From an uncultured Verrucomicrobiae bacterium (GTDB lineage Bacteria; Verrucomicrobiota; Verrucomicrobiia; Palsa-1439), in NCBI GenBank assembly GCA_937927265.1, contig CALBCO010000105.1:1-21857 (forward strand): a stretch of 21,857 nucleotides of DNA, given 5' to 3'. A program made the translations under genes and the position numbers. Below are positions 8,344 to 16,311 of this stretch, piece by piece; the stretch's first letter is position 1; each line of letters begins with the position of its first letter. Below the pieces are notes generated by a model. It saw nothing but the letters and a program-made list of their open reading frames with translations, searched no databases and was not told the DNA's origin.

Positions 8344-8407
8344 TGCGATCAGCGGCATAGTTCCCGGACCAAACTCCCCGGCAGATGTTGAAGGTGGCAC
8401 AGCCGTT
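8344..8407 (+). repeat. Dispersed intergenic repeat, copy with 9-nt insertion
   Basis: This segment matches 12747-12802 closely: CGATCAGC, a TTCCC-GACCAAAC block, then GATGTTGAAGGTGGC. It differs at a few bases and carries 9 extra bases (TCCCCGGCA) before the last block. In both places it lies just downstream of a + strand gene. The 409-nt gap 8307-8715 contains no credible gene. Confidence 0.7.
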
Positions 8408-8436
8408 TCCGCCTGTGCCGCCGTCCACTTCTGACG

Positions 8437-8484
8437 GAAAGCGTGGTGTCGGAAATCATGCCGCTCATCGTCCCGAGGCAGGGG
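8437..8484 (+). repeat. Second copy of GGAAAGCGTGGT...GGCAGGGG repeat
   Basis: GGAAAGCGTGGT, CCGCTCATC and GGCAGGGG occur here in the order seen at 239-280. After this the two copies diverge. The remainder of the gap (8485-8715) shows no gene. A TTGACA at 8651-8656 is the only promoter-like box before the acyl-CoA synthetase, and it has no good -10 partner. Confidence 0.5.
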
Positions 8485-8715
8485 AAATGGAAAAGTTTGC
8501 TGTTGGATTCGATGTCCGCCGTCATGGAGAAAAACGTCGGGTGACTCATGTCTCATGATGACCGGCCCGCGGAGAAACCGTTCACCCAAAAGTGAGACTT
8601 TCGGCGGCGCGCTCATGATTCAGGTTGAAAATTGCGGCGCGCAGGGATGCTTGACAAGCCGGCGGGCGCGTGGGAGAAGGTGACTACCCCGTTGTGAACT
8701 GATGCTGGATCATTC

Positions 8716-10824
8716 ATGTTAACTTCATTATTGTCACCAAAGACTGTGGCTGTGATTGGCGCCTCGCGCGAGCCGGGCAAAGTCGGCCACGAGGTTGTCG
8801 CAAATCTGATCAATGGCGGTTTTGCCGGCACAATTGTGCCGGTCAACCCCAAAGCTGCCGACGTGCTCGGCCGGAAATGTTATCCCGACCTGAAAGCCTA
8901 CGGCCAACCGGTGGATATGGCGGTGATTGTCGTGCCCACCAAGTTTGTGTTGCCGGCCGTGCAGAGCGCCATTGAAGCCGGGGTCAAGGGAGTCGTTGTC
9001 ATTACCGCCGGGTTCAAGGAAGTCAGTCCGGAGGGAGCGGCGCTGGAAAAGGAAATCGCCGAGCTGTGCCGCGCTAACAGCGTCCGCCTGGTCGGGCCGA
9101 ATTGCATCGGCGTCATCAACACCGCCAACAAGATGAACGCGACGTTTGCCCCGCAGATGCCGCCGCCGGGCAAGATTTCCGTGATGTCCCAGTCAGGCGC
9201 GTTGTGCGTGGCGATTCTGGACATGGCGCTGCACAGGCGAATGGGCCTCGGCAAGGTGGTGAGCTTTGGCAATAAAGCCGATGTCAATGAGGTGGATTTA
9301 TTGCAGGCATTGGCGGTGGACGACCAGACGGCGGTCATTGTCGGCTATCTGGAAAGCATCACCGAGGGCGACGAATTCTTGCGGGTGGCCGAACAAGCGG
9401 CGAGTACCAAGCCGGTGGTCATTCTCAAAGTCGGTGTGACCCAGGCGGGCGCCAAGGCGGCGTCCTCGCATACCGGCAGTCTCGCCGGCGCCGACATGGC
9501 GTATGGGGCGGCGTTCAAACGATCGGGCGTGATCCGGGCCGAAAACTTCGAGGCGTTGTTTGACTACGCGACAGCGTTCGCAATGCAACCGTTGCCAACG
9601 GGCGAGCGGGTGGCGATCATCACCAATGCCGGCGGCCCCGGCATTATGGCGACCGATGCCGCAGAACAGGCCGGATTGAAGATGATCACGCCGACGAAGG
9701 AAACGCAGGAGAAATTACGGGCGTGCCTGCCGCCGACCGCCGCCGTGGGCAATCCTGTGGACGTGATCGGGGACGCTGATCCCGACCGGTATTGCAAGGC
9801 GTTCGAGATTTTACAGGATGATCCGAATGTGGACGCGATCCTCGTGGTGGTGACGCCGCAAAACATGACGCAACCGCTGGTGTTGGCGGAGCGGTTGGCT
9901 CGGGCGCATCACGGCAAGAAACCGATGCTGGCAGCCTTCCTTGGCGGGCAAGAGATGGTAGCGGCGCACGCGCGGTTGATGGAGTTGAACATCCCCAATT
10001 ACCCGTCTCCGGAACGCGCCGTCAACGCCCTGCGGGCGATGTGCGATTACCGCGCCTGGCGCGACCGGCCGCCGCGGGTGGTCGCGCGCTTCCCGGTAAA
10101 CCGCCGCCGTGTGGATCGCGTGATTGCCTGGCATGGCCGGATGGGCATCCGCCAAATCGGCGAAGTCGAGGCGAAAGAAATTCTCCGCGCCTATGATTTC
10201 AACATCTTGCCCGGCAGCCTCGCCGAAACCGCCACGCAGGCCGTGGAAATGGCGGAGCGGATTGGTTACCCCGTGGTGCTGAAGATTGTGTCACCAGATA
10301 TCATCCACAAATCCGATTTCGGCGGCGTGCGCGTCAATTTGGCCAATGCCGAGCAGGTGCGCGATGCGTTTGACTTGATGATGCTGCGTGTGCAACGGCG
10401 CGCGCCCAACGCGCGGATTCGCGGCGGTTACGTGGAGAAAATGGGCACGCGCGGACGCGAAGTCATTCTGGGCATGACCCGCGACCCGCAGTTTGGACCA
10501 ATGCTGATGTTCGGCTTGGGCGGTATTTTCGTCGAGGTGATGAAAGACGTGACGTTCTACCTCGCGCCGATCACGGCCGACGAAGCGATGCAGATGTTGC
10601 AGAACACCCGCAGCTACGCGTTGTTGCAAGGCGCGCGCGGTCAATCGCCCGTGGATATGGAAGCAATTGCCACCTCTCTCCAACGCATCAGCCAACTGGT
10701 CACCGACTATCCGCAAATTCAAGAACTCGACATCAACCCCTTCATCGTGGGTGAAGTCGGCACTGAAGCTTATGTCGCCGACGCCCGTATCACATTGAGC
10801 AATGTTACTGCCTCCATTCACTAA
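8716..10824 (+). CDS. ADP-forming acetate/acyl-CoA synthetase, fused alpha-beta
   Basis: A 702-residue single-chain NDP-forming acyl-CoA synthetase, which interconverts acyl-CoA + ADP + phosphate with acid + CoA + ATP. Residues about 5-130 are the CoA-binding Rossmann domain (VAVIGASREPGKVG). Residues about 145-455 are the two ligase-CoA domains with the phosphohistidine loop SSHTGSLAGAD (His252). Residues about 480-702 are the ATP-grasp domain (VVLKIVSPDIIHKSDFGGV, GGIFVEVMKDV, QELDINPF). All signature elements are intact, and the length is typical of fused bacterial forms. The start has GGA 6 nt upstream. It is followed after 4 nt by a CoA-transferase/GNAT fusion, so the two are probably cotranscribed and both act on acyl-CoA pools. 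The acid specificity is not readable. Confidence 0.93.
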   Translation: MLTSLLSPKTVAVIGASREPGKVGHEVVANLINGGFAGTIVPVNPKAADVLGRKCYPDLKAYGQPVDMAVIVVPTKFVLPAVQSAIEAGVKGVVVITAGFKEVSPEGAALEKEIAELCRANSVRLVGPNCIGVINTANKMNATFAPQMPPPGKISVMSQSGALCVAILDMALHRRMGLGKVVSFGNKADVNEVDLLQALAVDDQTAVIVGYLESITEGDEFLRVAEQAASTKPVVILKVGVTQAGAKAASSHTGSLAGADMAYGAAFKRSGVIRAENFEALFDYATAFAMQPLPTGERVAIITNAGGPGIMATDAAEQAGLKMITPTKETQEKLRACLPPTAAVGNPVDVIGDADPDRYCKAFEILQDDPNVDAILVVVTPQNMTQPLVLAERLARAHHGKKPMLAAFLGGQEMVAAHARLMELNIPNYPSPERAVNALRAMCDYRAWRDRPPRVVARFPVNRRRVDRVIAWHGRMGIRQIGEVEAKEILRAYDFNILPGSLAETATQAVEMAERIGYPVVLKIVSPDIIHKSDFGGVRVNLANAEQVRDAFDLMMLRVQRRAPNARIRGGYVEKMGTRGREVILGMTRDPQFGPMLMFGLGGIFVEVMKDVTFYLAPITADEAMQMLQNTRSYALLQGARGQSPVDMEAIATSLQRISQLVTDYPQIQELDINPFIVGEVGTEAYVADARITLSNVTASIH

Positions 10825-10828
10825 TCCT

Positions 10829-12709
10829 ATGAACACCACCAAACCGCCCCGTTTCGACCCCGATTGGCGCACCAAATACGCGAGCATGATCGCCACGCCA
10901 GAGGAGGCCGTCCGAAAATTGCGCCCCGGCCAGCGCGTCTTCATCGGCACCGGCGCCGCCGAGCCAATGACGTTGGTGCGCGCCCTGACCCGGCGCGGCG
11001 CCGAACTGACCGACACCGAGTTGGTCCATCTGTTGACCTTCGGCGAAGCGCCGTATGCCAATGAAGAAATGCGCCAGTACTTCCGCGTCAACAGCCTGTT
11101 CATCGCCAAGAACGTCCGCGAAGTCATTCAAGCCGGGTTGGGCGATTATACGCCCATCCATCTGTCGGACATCCCGCGGTTGTTCAAGTCTGGCCAATTG
11201 CCGCTGGACGCGGCGCTGATTCAAGTCACCCCACCGGATGAAAATGGCATGTGCAGTCTGGGCGTGTCGGTGGACATCGTCAAGAGCGCAGCGGAAAACG
11301 CCTCGCTGGTGATTGCCGAGGTCAACCCGCACATGCCCCGCACCCTCGGAGACTCCTCGTTGCACGTGTACGACATTGATGTGCTGGTGCCCGTCAACGA
11401 GCCGTTGCCGGAACTGTCCTACGCCGAGGAATCGGCCGAAGCCCGGCAGATTGCCGAACACATTGCCGCCCTGATCGAGGACGGCTCCACCATTGAGTTC
11501 GGTATCGGCCGGATTCCGCAGGCGTTGATGGGGTTGTTGACCCACAAACGGGACCTGGGCATCCACACGGAAATGCTGACCGACGGCATTGTGGACTTGG
11601 TGCAATCGGGCGCAGTGACCGGCGCCCGAAAAAAGCTCGACCATGGCAAAATTGTCGCCAGCTTCTGCCTCGGCACACGCAAACTCTACGACTTCATTGA
11701 CAACAATCCGACCTTCGCATTTCACCCGACCGAGTACGTCAACGACCCCTTCATCATCAGTCAACAACCCAAAATGGTGGCGATCAATACCGCGCTCGAA
11801 GTGGACCTCACTGGTCAGGTCTGTGCCGATTCGCTGGGCGAAAAGTTTTACTCCGGCGTCGGCGGTCAGGTGGATTTCAATCGCGGCGCCGGGCGGGCCG
11901 GCGGGGGCCGGGCGATCATTGCGCTGCCGTCCACCGCGCGTAACGGCACGGTGTCGCGGATTGTGTGTCATCTGACCGAAGGTGCGGGCGTGGTCAGCAC
12001 CCGGGCGGCGGTGCATTACATCGTGACCGAATACGGCGTGGCTTACCTGCACGGCAAAAGCATCAAGGAACGCGCGTTGGCTTTGATCACGGTGGCGCAT
12101 CCGAAGTTCCGGCCGCAACTGTTGCATGAGGCTATCGAGTCAAAGTTCCTTCCCAAAGACCTTCTCGACAAGGAGGCCAAACTCGTTGCCGCCCCGCGCG
12201 AATTGCGGACGACCCAGTTGCTCAAAGACGGCACCCAGATTTTCTACCGGCCGATTCACCCGACCGATGAGCCGCGGATGCGATCGTTGTTCTACAACCT
12301 GTCGCAGGAGACAATCTACTACCGGTTCATGCAGCACATGCAGACCATCCCACGGAAACAAATCCTGGAGATGACCTACATTGATCCCCGCACCGAGGTT
12401 TGCATTTTGGCCACGGTGCCGGAGGCGTATGGCGAGGACATCATCGCGGTGGGGCGTTACTACCTCGACGTGAAAACCAACCGCGCTGAAGTGGCGTTTG
12501 TCGTGGCCGACAAATGGCAGCGCAAAGGCATCGGCACATTCATGCTCAACCACCTGATCAAAATCGCCCGGCGCAGCGGGATCAGCGGCTTCACCGCCGA
12601 AGTGTTGCGGACCAACCGCCCCATGCAGACAGTCTTCAACCGCGCCAACTGCAAAGTCCGCAGCCAACTCCACGGCGATGTGTATCACTACGAACTGATG
12701 TTCGAATAA
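10829..12709 (+). CDS. Acetyl-CoA hydrolase/CoA-transferase fused to GNAT acetyltransferase
   Basis: A 626-residue fusion. Residues about 15-440 form a family I CoA-transferase of the acetyl-CoA hydrolase/4-hydroxybutyrate CoA-transferase type. Glu248 in GIHTEMLTDG matches the catalytic glutamate that forms the glutamyl-CoA thioester, and SGVGGQVDF is the conserved glycine loop. Residues about 455-625 are a GNAT domain with acetyl-CoA-binding WQRKGIG. The N-terminal domain should move CoA between acids, or hydrolyse acyl-CoA; the GNAT domain may acetylate lysines. I start at ATG 10829, 4 nt after the synthetase stop. An in-frame ATG at 10802 inside that gene would add nine residues. There is no Shine-Dalgarno sequence, so coupling to the upstream gene is likely. 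After the stop comes repeat DNA with no terminator that I can see. Confidence 0.88.
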   Translation: MNTTKPPRFDPDWRTKYASMIATPEEAVRKLRPGQRVFIGTGAAEPMTLVRALTRRGAELTDTELVHLLTFGEAPYANEEMRQYFRVNSLFIAKNVREVIQAGLGDYTPIHLSDIPRLFKSGQLPLDAALIQVTPPDENGMCSLGVSVDIVKSAAENASLVIAEVNPHMPRTLGDSSLHVYDIDVLVPVNEPLPELSYAEESAEARQIAEHIAALIEDGSTIEFGIGRIPQALMGLLTHKRDLGIHTEMLTDGIVDLVQSGAVTGARKKLDHGKIVASFCLGTRKLYDFIDNNPTFAFHPTEYVNDPFIISQQPKMVAINTALEVDLTGQVCADSLGEKFYSGVGGQVDFNRGAGRAGGGRAIIALPSTARNGTVSRIVCHLTEGAGVVSTRAAVHYIVTEYGVAYLHGKSIKERALALITVAHPKFRPQLLHEAIESKFLPKDLLDKEAKLVAAPRELRTTQLLKDGTQIFYRPIHPTDEPRMRSLFYNLSQETIYYRFMQHMQTIPRKQILEMTYIDPRTEVCILATVPEAYGEDIIAVGRYYLDVKTNRAEVAFVVADKWQRKGIGTFMLNHLIKIARRSGISGFTAEVLRTNRPMQTVFNRANCKVRSQLHGDVYHYELMFE

Positions 12710-12746
12710 TCCCAGCAAAAACAGAACCACGGCGGCCGCCACGCCT

Positions 12747-12802
12747 TTACGATCAGCAGCATTGTTCCCAGACCAAACGATGTTGAAGGTGGCGCAGCCA
12801 TT
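12747..12802 (+). repeat. Dispersed intergenic repeat, compact copy
   Basis: The compact form of the repeat at 8344-8407: CGATCAGC, TTCCCAGACCAAAC, then GATGTTGAAGGTGGC directly, followed by GCAGCC. About 60 nt further on comes the hairpin element at 12861-12888, so two repeat families lie together here, as they do near 50-235. Confidence 0.7.
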
Positions 12803-12860
12803 CGTGCCCGGACTCGACTCGCGAAAGCCGCCGAAAGCCGGCACGGCCCCCTCCGCCGGA

Positions 12861-12888
12861 CAAGCGGTGCGGCCGCGCCGCACTCCAA
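12861..12888 (+). repeat. Hairpin repeat ending in CACTCCAA
   Basis: GCGGTGC (12864-12870), loop GGCC, GCGCCGC (12875-12881) gives a 7-bp stem with one G-T wobble, followed by ACTCCAA. The design is that of the element at 48-72. The whole gap 12710-13057 has no supported gene. Confidence 0.55.
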
Positions 12889-12938
12889 CACACTAGCACG
12901 CCGGACATAGCCACCGGCAGGCTGAACGGTTTTGACCT

Positions 12939-12956
12939 GCGCCGCCCCAGCGGCGC
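12939..12956. repeat. 7-bp GC hairpin with the same stem as 48-65
   Basis: GCGCCGC (12939-12945), loop CCCA, GCGGCGC (12950-12956). The stem is base-for-base that of 48-65 but has a different loop and no CACTCCAA. A T run (12976-12980) follows only 19 nt later, so it is not a standard intrinsic terminator. A role in ending transcription from either side is possible but weakly supported. Confidence 0.4.
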
Positions 12957-13057
12957 TCTCCGTTTGCCGTCACCCTTTTTCGCCTTGGCGACAATGCGTC
13001 GTTTGCCAATCGTTTTTGCGTTCATGTTTGTCGGTGGGTCGCCATTCTTCCGGATAT

Positions 13058-13486
13058 TCAATCAGCGACCGGCTGGGGGGGGAAAACTCGCTGGCTGCGT
13101 TTGACCACAAAATGCGCGGTCGCCAGCGCGGCAATAATCAGCGCGAGACCGGCCAACTGGAGCGGCGCATACTCTTTGACGTCGAGAATAATCACTTTGC
13201 GCACAATGGCGATCAGCGCGACTTCCACGACCACTTCCACATGCACGACGTGCTCTTCAAAACACGTTTTGATCGTGATGAGCAATTCAACCCCAATCAA
13301 CACCAGCAGGAAGAACCCGAAAAGTTCCAACAATTCTGTGATGTCCAACAACAACACCGGCGGAGTCAAAATGTCGCGCACCACCATCCAGCCCAGTTCG
13401 ATAACCGACAACAAGAGGATGATCGCCATCAACACCGCCAGCACCGTGACGATGCTCTTTTCCAAAAGATTGAAGAACTTGTTCAT
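13058..13486 (-). CDS. PsiE-family small membrane protein
   Basis: A 142-residue protein with four hydrophobic segments (about 12-33, 45-70, 85-100 and 108-128), resembling the phosphate-starvation-inducible PsiE family (PF06146). The conserved-looking core is EVALIAIVRKVIILDVKEY, where a charged Arg-Lys pair lies between hydrophobic stretches. PsiE is induced by phosphate starvation in E. coli; its biochemical role is not established. The gene points away from the cation pump and is transcribed toward the repeat-bearing gap. No Pho-box-like repeat is evident upstream, and the ribosome site is weak. It could be another small four-helix membrane protein, but the PsiE pattern is good. Confidence 0.8.
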   Translation of the reverse strand: MNKFFNLLEKSIVTVLAVLMAIILLLSVIELGWMVVRDILTPPVLLLDITELLELFGFFLLVLIGVELLITIKTCFEEHVVHVEVVVEVALIAIVRKVIILDVKEYAPLQLAGLALIIAALATAHFVVKRSQRVFPPQPVAD

Positions 13487-13580
13487 TGCCCACGCATCTT
13501 ACTCCGGGCTTCTTTTGCGTCAATCTGACCGGAAAAGCAGCCATTCACTTCTTCCGGCAGACAATTGCAGCCGAATCACG

Positions 13581-13608
13581 TTGCCACAGCATGGAACCGC
13601 GTTAGAAT
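13581..13608 (+). promoter_or_regulatory. Probable sigma-70 promoter of the cation pump
   Basis: TTGCCA (13581-13586), a 16-nt spacer and TAGAAT (13603-13608) give a good -35/-10 pair. Transcription would start at about 13614-13616, only a few bases before the ATG at 13618, so the mRNA would be leaderless or nearly so. This fits the lack of any Shine-Dalgarno sequence before that ATG. Confidence 0.5.
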
Positions 13609-13617
13609 ACCCCCACC

Positions 13618-16308
13618 ATGAAGACTCCCAACCACATCGCATGGCATCAACTCAGTGTTGAGGATACCCGCCAACAACTCAATGTGGATGTTGCTGTCGG
13701 TCTCTCGACGCAAGAAGCAAAAGTTCGTCTGGAAAAATACGGAGCCAACGAGCTGCAGGAGAAAGCCGGCACGCCGGTCTGGGTCATGTTCCTGCACCAG
13801 TTCAAAAGCCCGCTGATCTACGTGCTGCTCGCGGCGGCCACCATCGCGGCGCTGTTGCGGGAGTTCAAAGACGCCGGGGTCATCTTCGGCGTGTTGCTGC
13901 TCAACGCCATCATCGGCTTCATCCAGGAAGGCCGCGCGGAACGCTCCATGGCCGCGCTGAAAAAGTTGTCGTCGCCCAAATCCCAAGTGCGCCGCGATGG
14001 TCACGTGCAGACCATTCCCAGCCGGGAACTCGTGCCCGGCGATGTGTTGATCATTGCGGCGGGCGACAAAATCGCTGCCGACGCGCGGCTTACCGAGGCC
14101 GCGGCGCTCATTGCGCTCGAAGGCGCGCTGACCGGCGAGTCCACCGGCGTAAACAAGAAACTCGATCCGCTGCCGGAAGAAACGCCGCTAGCGGACCGCA
14201 AGAACATGGTGTTTGCCGGCACCGTCATCGCATCGGGTCGCGGCGAGGCGATCGTTGTAGCGACCGGGATGAAAACCGAACTCGGCAAGATTGCCACGAT
14301 GGTGCAGGAAGCCGGGGAGACGCTGACGCCGTTGCAGGTGCGGCTCAAACAATTCAGCAAACTCATCATCATTGTGGTGTTGTCGGTCATGGCATTGGTG
14401 TTCGCGCTCGGTGTGTGGCGCGGGCTGCCGCTGCGCGAGATTTTCATGGTCGCGCTGAGCCAGGCGGTGTCGGCCATCCCGGAAGGCTTGCCGGTCGCGG
14501 TCACCGTCGCCCTCGCGGTCGGGATGCAACGCATGGCCAAACGTCGTGCCATCATCCGCAAACTCGCCGCCGTCGAAACGCTCGGTAGCGCCACGGTCAT
14601 TTGCACCGACAAAACCGGCACGCTGACAAAAAACGAGATGTCCGTCACGCGCATCATCTTGCCGGGCAAACGGCTCACCGTCACTGGCATCGGGTACGAA
14701 CCGAAGGGCGAGTTTCAAGACGACGGACAGCCGGTCTCGGTCGAAGCCGGGACAGATCTCCGCGCGTTGTTGGAGTGTGGCGCGCTCTGCAATGATGCGA
14801 AGCTCGACAACGGTCAGATTACCGGTGATCCGACGGAAGGCGCGCTCGTTGTCGCGGCGGAGAAAGGCGGGATCAAGACCGAAGATTTTCGCCGGCAACA
14901 CAAACGCACATGGGAAATCCCGTTCGACGCGAAATATCGGATGATGGCGACCGGACACGGCACCGGCAAGTTGCGCGTCTGTGTGAAAGGCGCGCCAGAA
15001 GAAGTGATGGGGTTGTGCGCGACGGTTCGGCGCAACGGCCAGACGCAGGAATTCAGCGATGCCGACCGCAATGCCATCCGGGAAGCGCAGAAAGAATTGT
15101 CGGCGGACGGCTTGCGGGTGCTGGCGTTTGCGGAAGCCGAATTGCCGCAGACGGAGTTGACCGACAACTACGATTGTCTGCGCGGGAAGCTGACGTTTCT
15201 CGGATTGATGGCGCAGATTGATCCGCCCCGACCGGAAGTGCGCGACGCGGTGGCGTTGTGCAAACAAGCCGGCGTGCGGACGGTGATGGTGACCGGCGAC
15301 CACATGCTGACCGGCAAGTCCATCGCGCGCGATCTCGGCATTGCTGAGGCGGATAGTATTGCGCTGGAAGGCGCGGACGTGCCGAAGATGAGCGCGGAGG
15401 AATTTGATCAGGCGCTGGACAAAGTGGCGGTGTTTGGCCGGGTCGCGCCGGAACACAAACTGCGGATTGTGGAAGGGTTGCAACGCAAAGGCCACGTCGC
15501 CGCGATGACCGGCGACGGCGTGAATGACGCGCCGGCGCTGGCGAAGGCCGACATTGGCGTGGCGATGGGCATCACCGGCACGGAGGTGGCGAAAGAGGCA
15601 TCGGCGATGGTGATCACCGACGATAATTTTGCGACGATTGTCAGCGCCATCGAACAGGGGCGGATCATTTTCAACAACATCCGCAAGGCGGTCTATTACC
15701 TGTTCAGCACGAGCGCGGCGGAGATTTTGGCGTTGATGACCGCGTTGATTGCCGGGCTGTCGCTGCCGCTGCGCGCGGTGCAGATTTTGTGGGTGAACCT
15801 CGTGACCGACGGGGCGCTGACGGTGAACTTGGTGATGGAAAAAGCCGAGGGTGACGAGATGCAGCGGCCCCCGCTCAAGCGCGGGGCGTCGCTCGTGCCG
15901 AAACCGATATTGCACCGGATGTTTTTGCTGGTGCCGGTGATGGGATTGGGGACGGTTGCGTTGTTCTGGTGGGCCAAAGACAGCGGGCGCAGCTACGAAC
16001 ACGCGCAGACGATGGCCTTCACAGTGATCTGCGCGTATCAGTGGTTCAACGGCCTGAACGCGCGCTCCTACAAGAAATCCATTTTCCAACTCGGCTTGTT
16101 CAGCAATCCGTTTGTGCTTGGCGGCCTCACCGTGGCGGTGGGCCTGCAAGTGTTGGTGGTGCATCTGCCGGGGTTGAACACGCTGTTCCACACTGTGCCG
16201 CTGACATTGGCGGAGTGGGGACTCATCATCGTCGTCGCCAGCACGGTGTTGTGGGCGGACGAACTGCGCAAACTCTGGGTGCGCTCCCAACATGGGAGCG
16301 AGGATTGA
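13618..16308 (+). CDS. P2-type cation-transporting ATPase (Ca2+-ATPase-like)
   Basis: An 896-residue P-type ATPase of the SERCA/PMCA-like P2 group, in the inner membrane. It has an N-terminal cation-ATPase domain, the actuator TGES (172-175), phosphorylated Asp331 in DKTGTLT, the nucleotide-site KGAPE, and TGDGVND (Asp633, Asp637). Membrane ion-site residues line up with SERCA as follows: Glu289 in PEGLP (E309), Ser699 (N768), Glu702 (E771), Asn727 (N796), Thr730 (T799), Asp731 (D800) and Gln808 (E908). Site II is therefore intact and site I altered, so one Ca2+ per cycle, or another cation, is possible. No heavy-metal Cys-Pro-Cys motif or N-terminal metal domain is present. The gene is first in a probable operon with the USP (3-nt gap) and CNNM genes. 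Confidence 0.92.
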   Translation: MKTPNHIAWHQLSVEDTRQQLNVDVAVGLSTQEAKVRLEKYGANELQEKAGTPVWVMFLHQFKSPLIYVLLAAATIAALLREFKDAGVIFGVLLLNAIIGFIQEGRAERSMAALKKLSSPKSQVRRDGHVQTIPSRELVPGDVLIIAAGDKIAADARLTEAAALIALEGALTGESTGVNKKLDPLPEETPLADRKNMVFAGTVIASGRGEAIVVATGMKTELGKIATMVQEAGETLTPLQVRLKQFSKLIIIVVLSVMALVFALGVWRGLPLREIFMVALSQAVSAIPEGLPVAVTVALAVGMQRMAKRRAIIRKLAAVETLGSATVICTDKTGTLTKNEMSVTRIILPGKRLTVTGIGYEPKGEFQDDGQPVSVEAGTDLRALLECGALCNDAKLDNGQITGDPTEGALVVAAEKGGIKTEDFRRQHKRTWEIPFDAKYRMMATGHGTGKLRVCVKGAPEEVMGLCATVRRNGQTQEFSDADRNAIREAQKELSADGLRVLAFAEAELPQTELTDNYDCLRGKLTFLGLMAQIDPPRPEVRDAVALCKQAGVRTVMVTGDHMLTGKSIARDLGIAEADSIALEGADVPKMSAEEFDQALDKVAVFGRVAPEHKLRIVEGLQRKGHVAAMTGDGVNDAPALAKADIGVAMGITGTEVAKEASAMVITDDNFATIVSAIEQGRIIFNNIRKAVYYLFSTSAAEILALMTALIAGLSLPLRAVQILWVNLVTDGALTVNLVMEKAEGDEMQRPPLKRGASLVPKPILHRMFLLVPVMGLGTVALFWWAKDSGRSYEHAQTMAFTVICAYQWFNGLNARSYKKSIFQLGLFSNPFVLGGLTVAVGLQVLVVHLPGLNTLFHTVPLTLAEWGLIIVVASTVLWADELRKLWVRSQHGSED
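16282..16300. other. Perfect 8-bp hairpin just before the USP ribosome site
   Basis: CGCTCCCA (16282-16289), loop ACA, TGGGAGCG (16293-16300) is a perfect inverted repeat inside the last codons of the ATPase gene. It ends next to the AGGA (16301-16304) serving the USP start at 16312. There is no T run, so it is not an intrinsic terminator. In RNA it could affect coupling or stability. Confidence 0.5.
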
Positions 16309-16311
16309 GCC

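Noticed and set aside
8651..8680. TTGACA as a promoter of the acyl-CoA synthetase
   Set aside because: The -35 box is perfect, but no acceptable -10 exists at 15-19 nt in this GC-rich stretch.
10805..12127. 440-codon open frame on the minus strand
   Set aside because: It is antisense to the CoA-transferase/GNAT fusion, with composition typical of shadow frames.
12140..12883. 247-codon minus-strand open frame running into the repeat
   Set aside because: Its first part is repeat DNA (the same peptide bits appear at the other copy) and the rest is antisense to the GNAT domain.
12939..12980. Intrinsic terminator after the CoA-transferase gene
   Set aside because: The GC hairpin is strong, but the T run is 19 nt from the stem and the distance from the gene end is 230 nt; kept only as a repeat hairpin.
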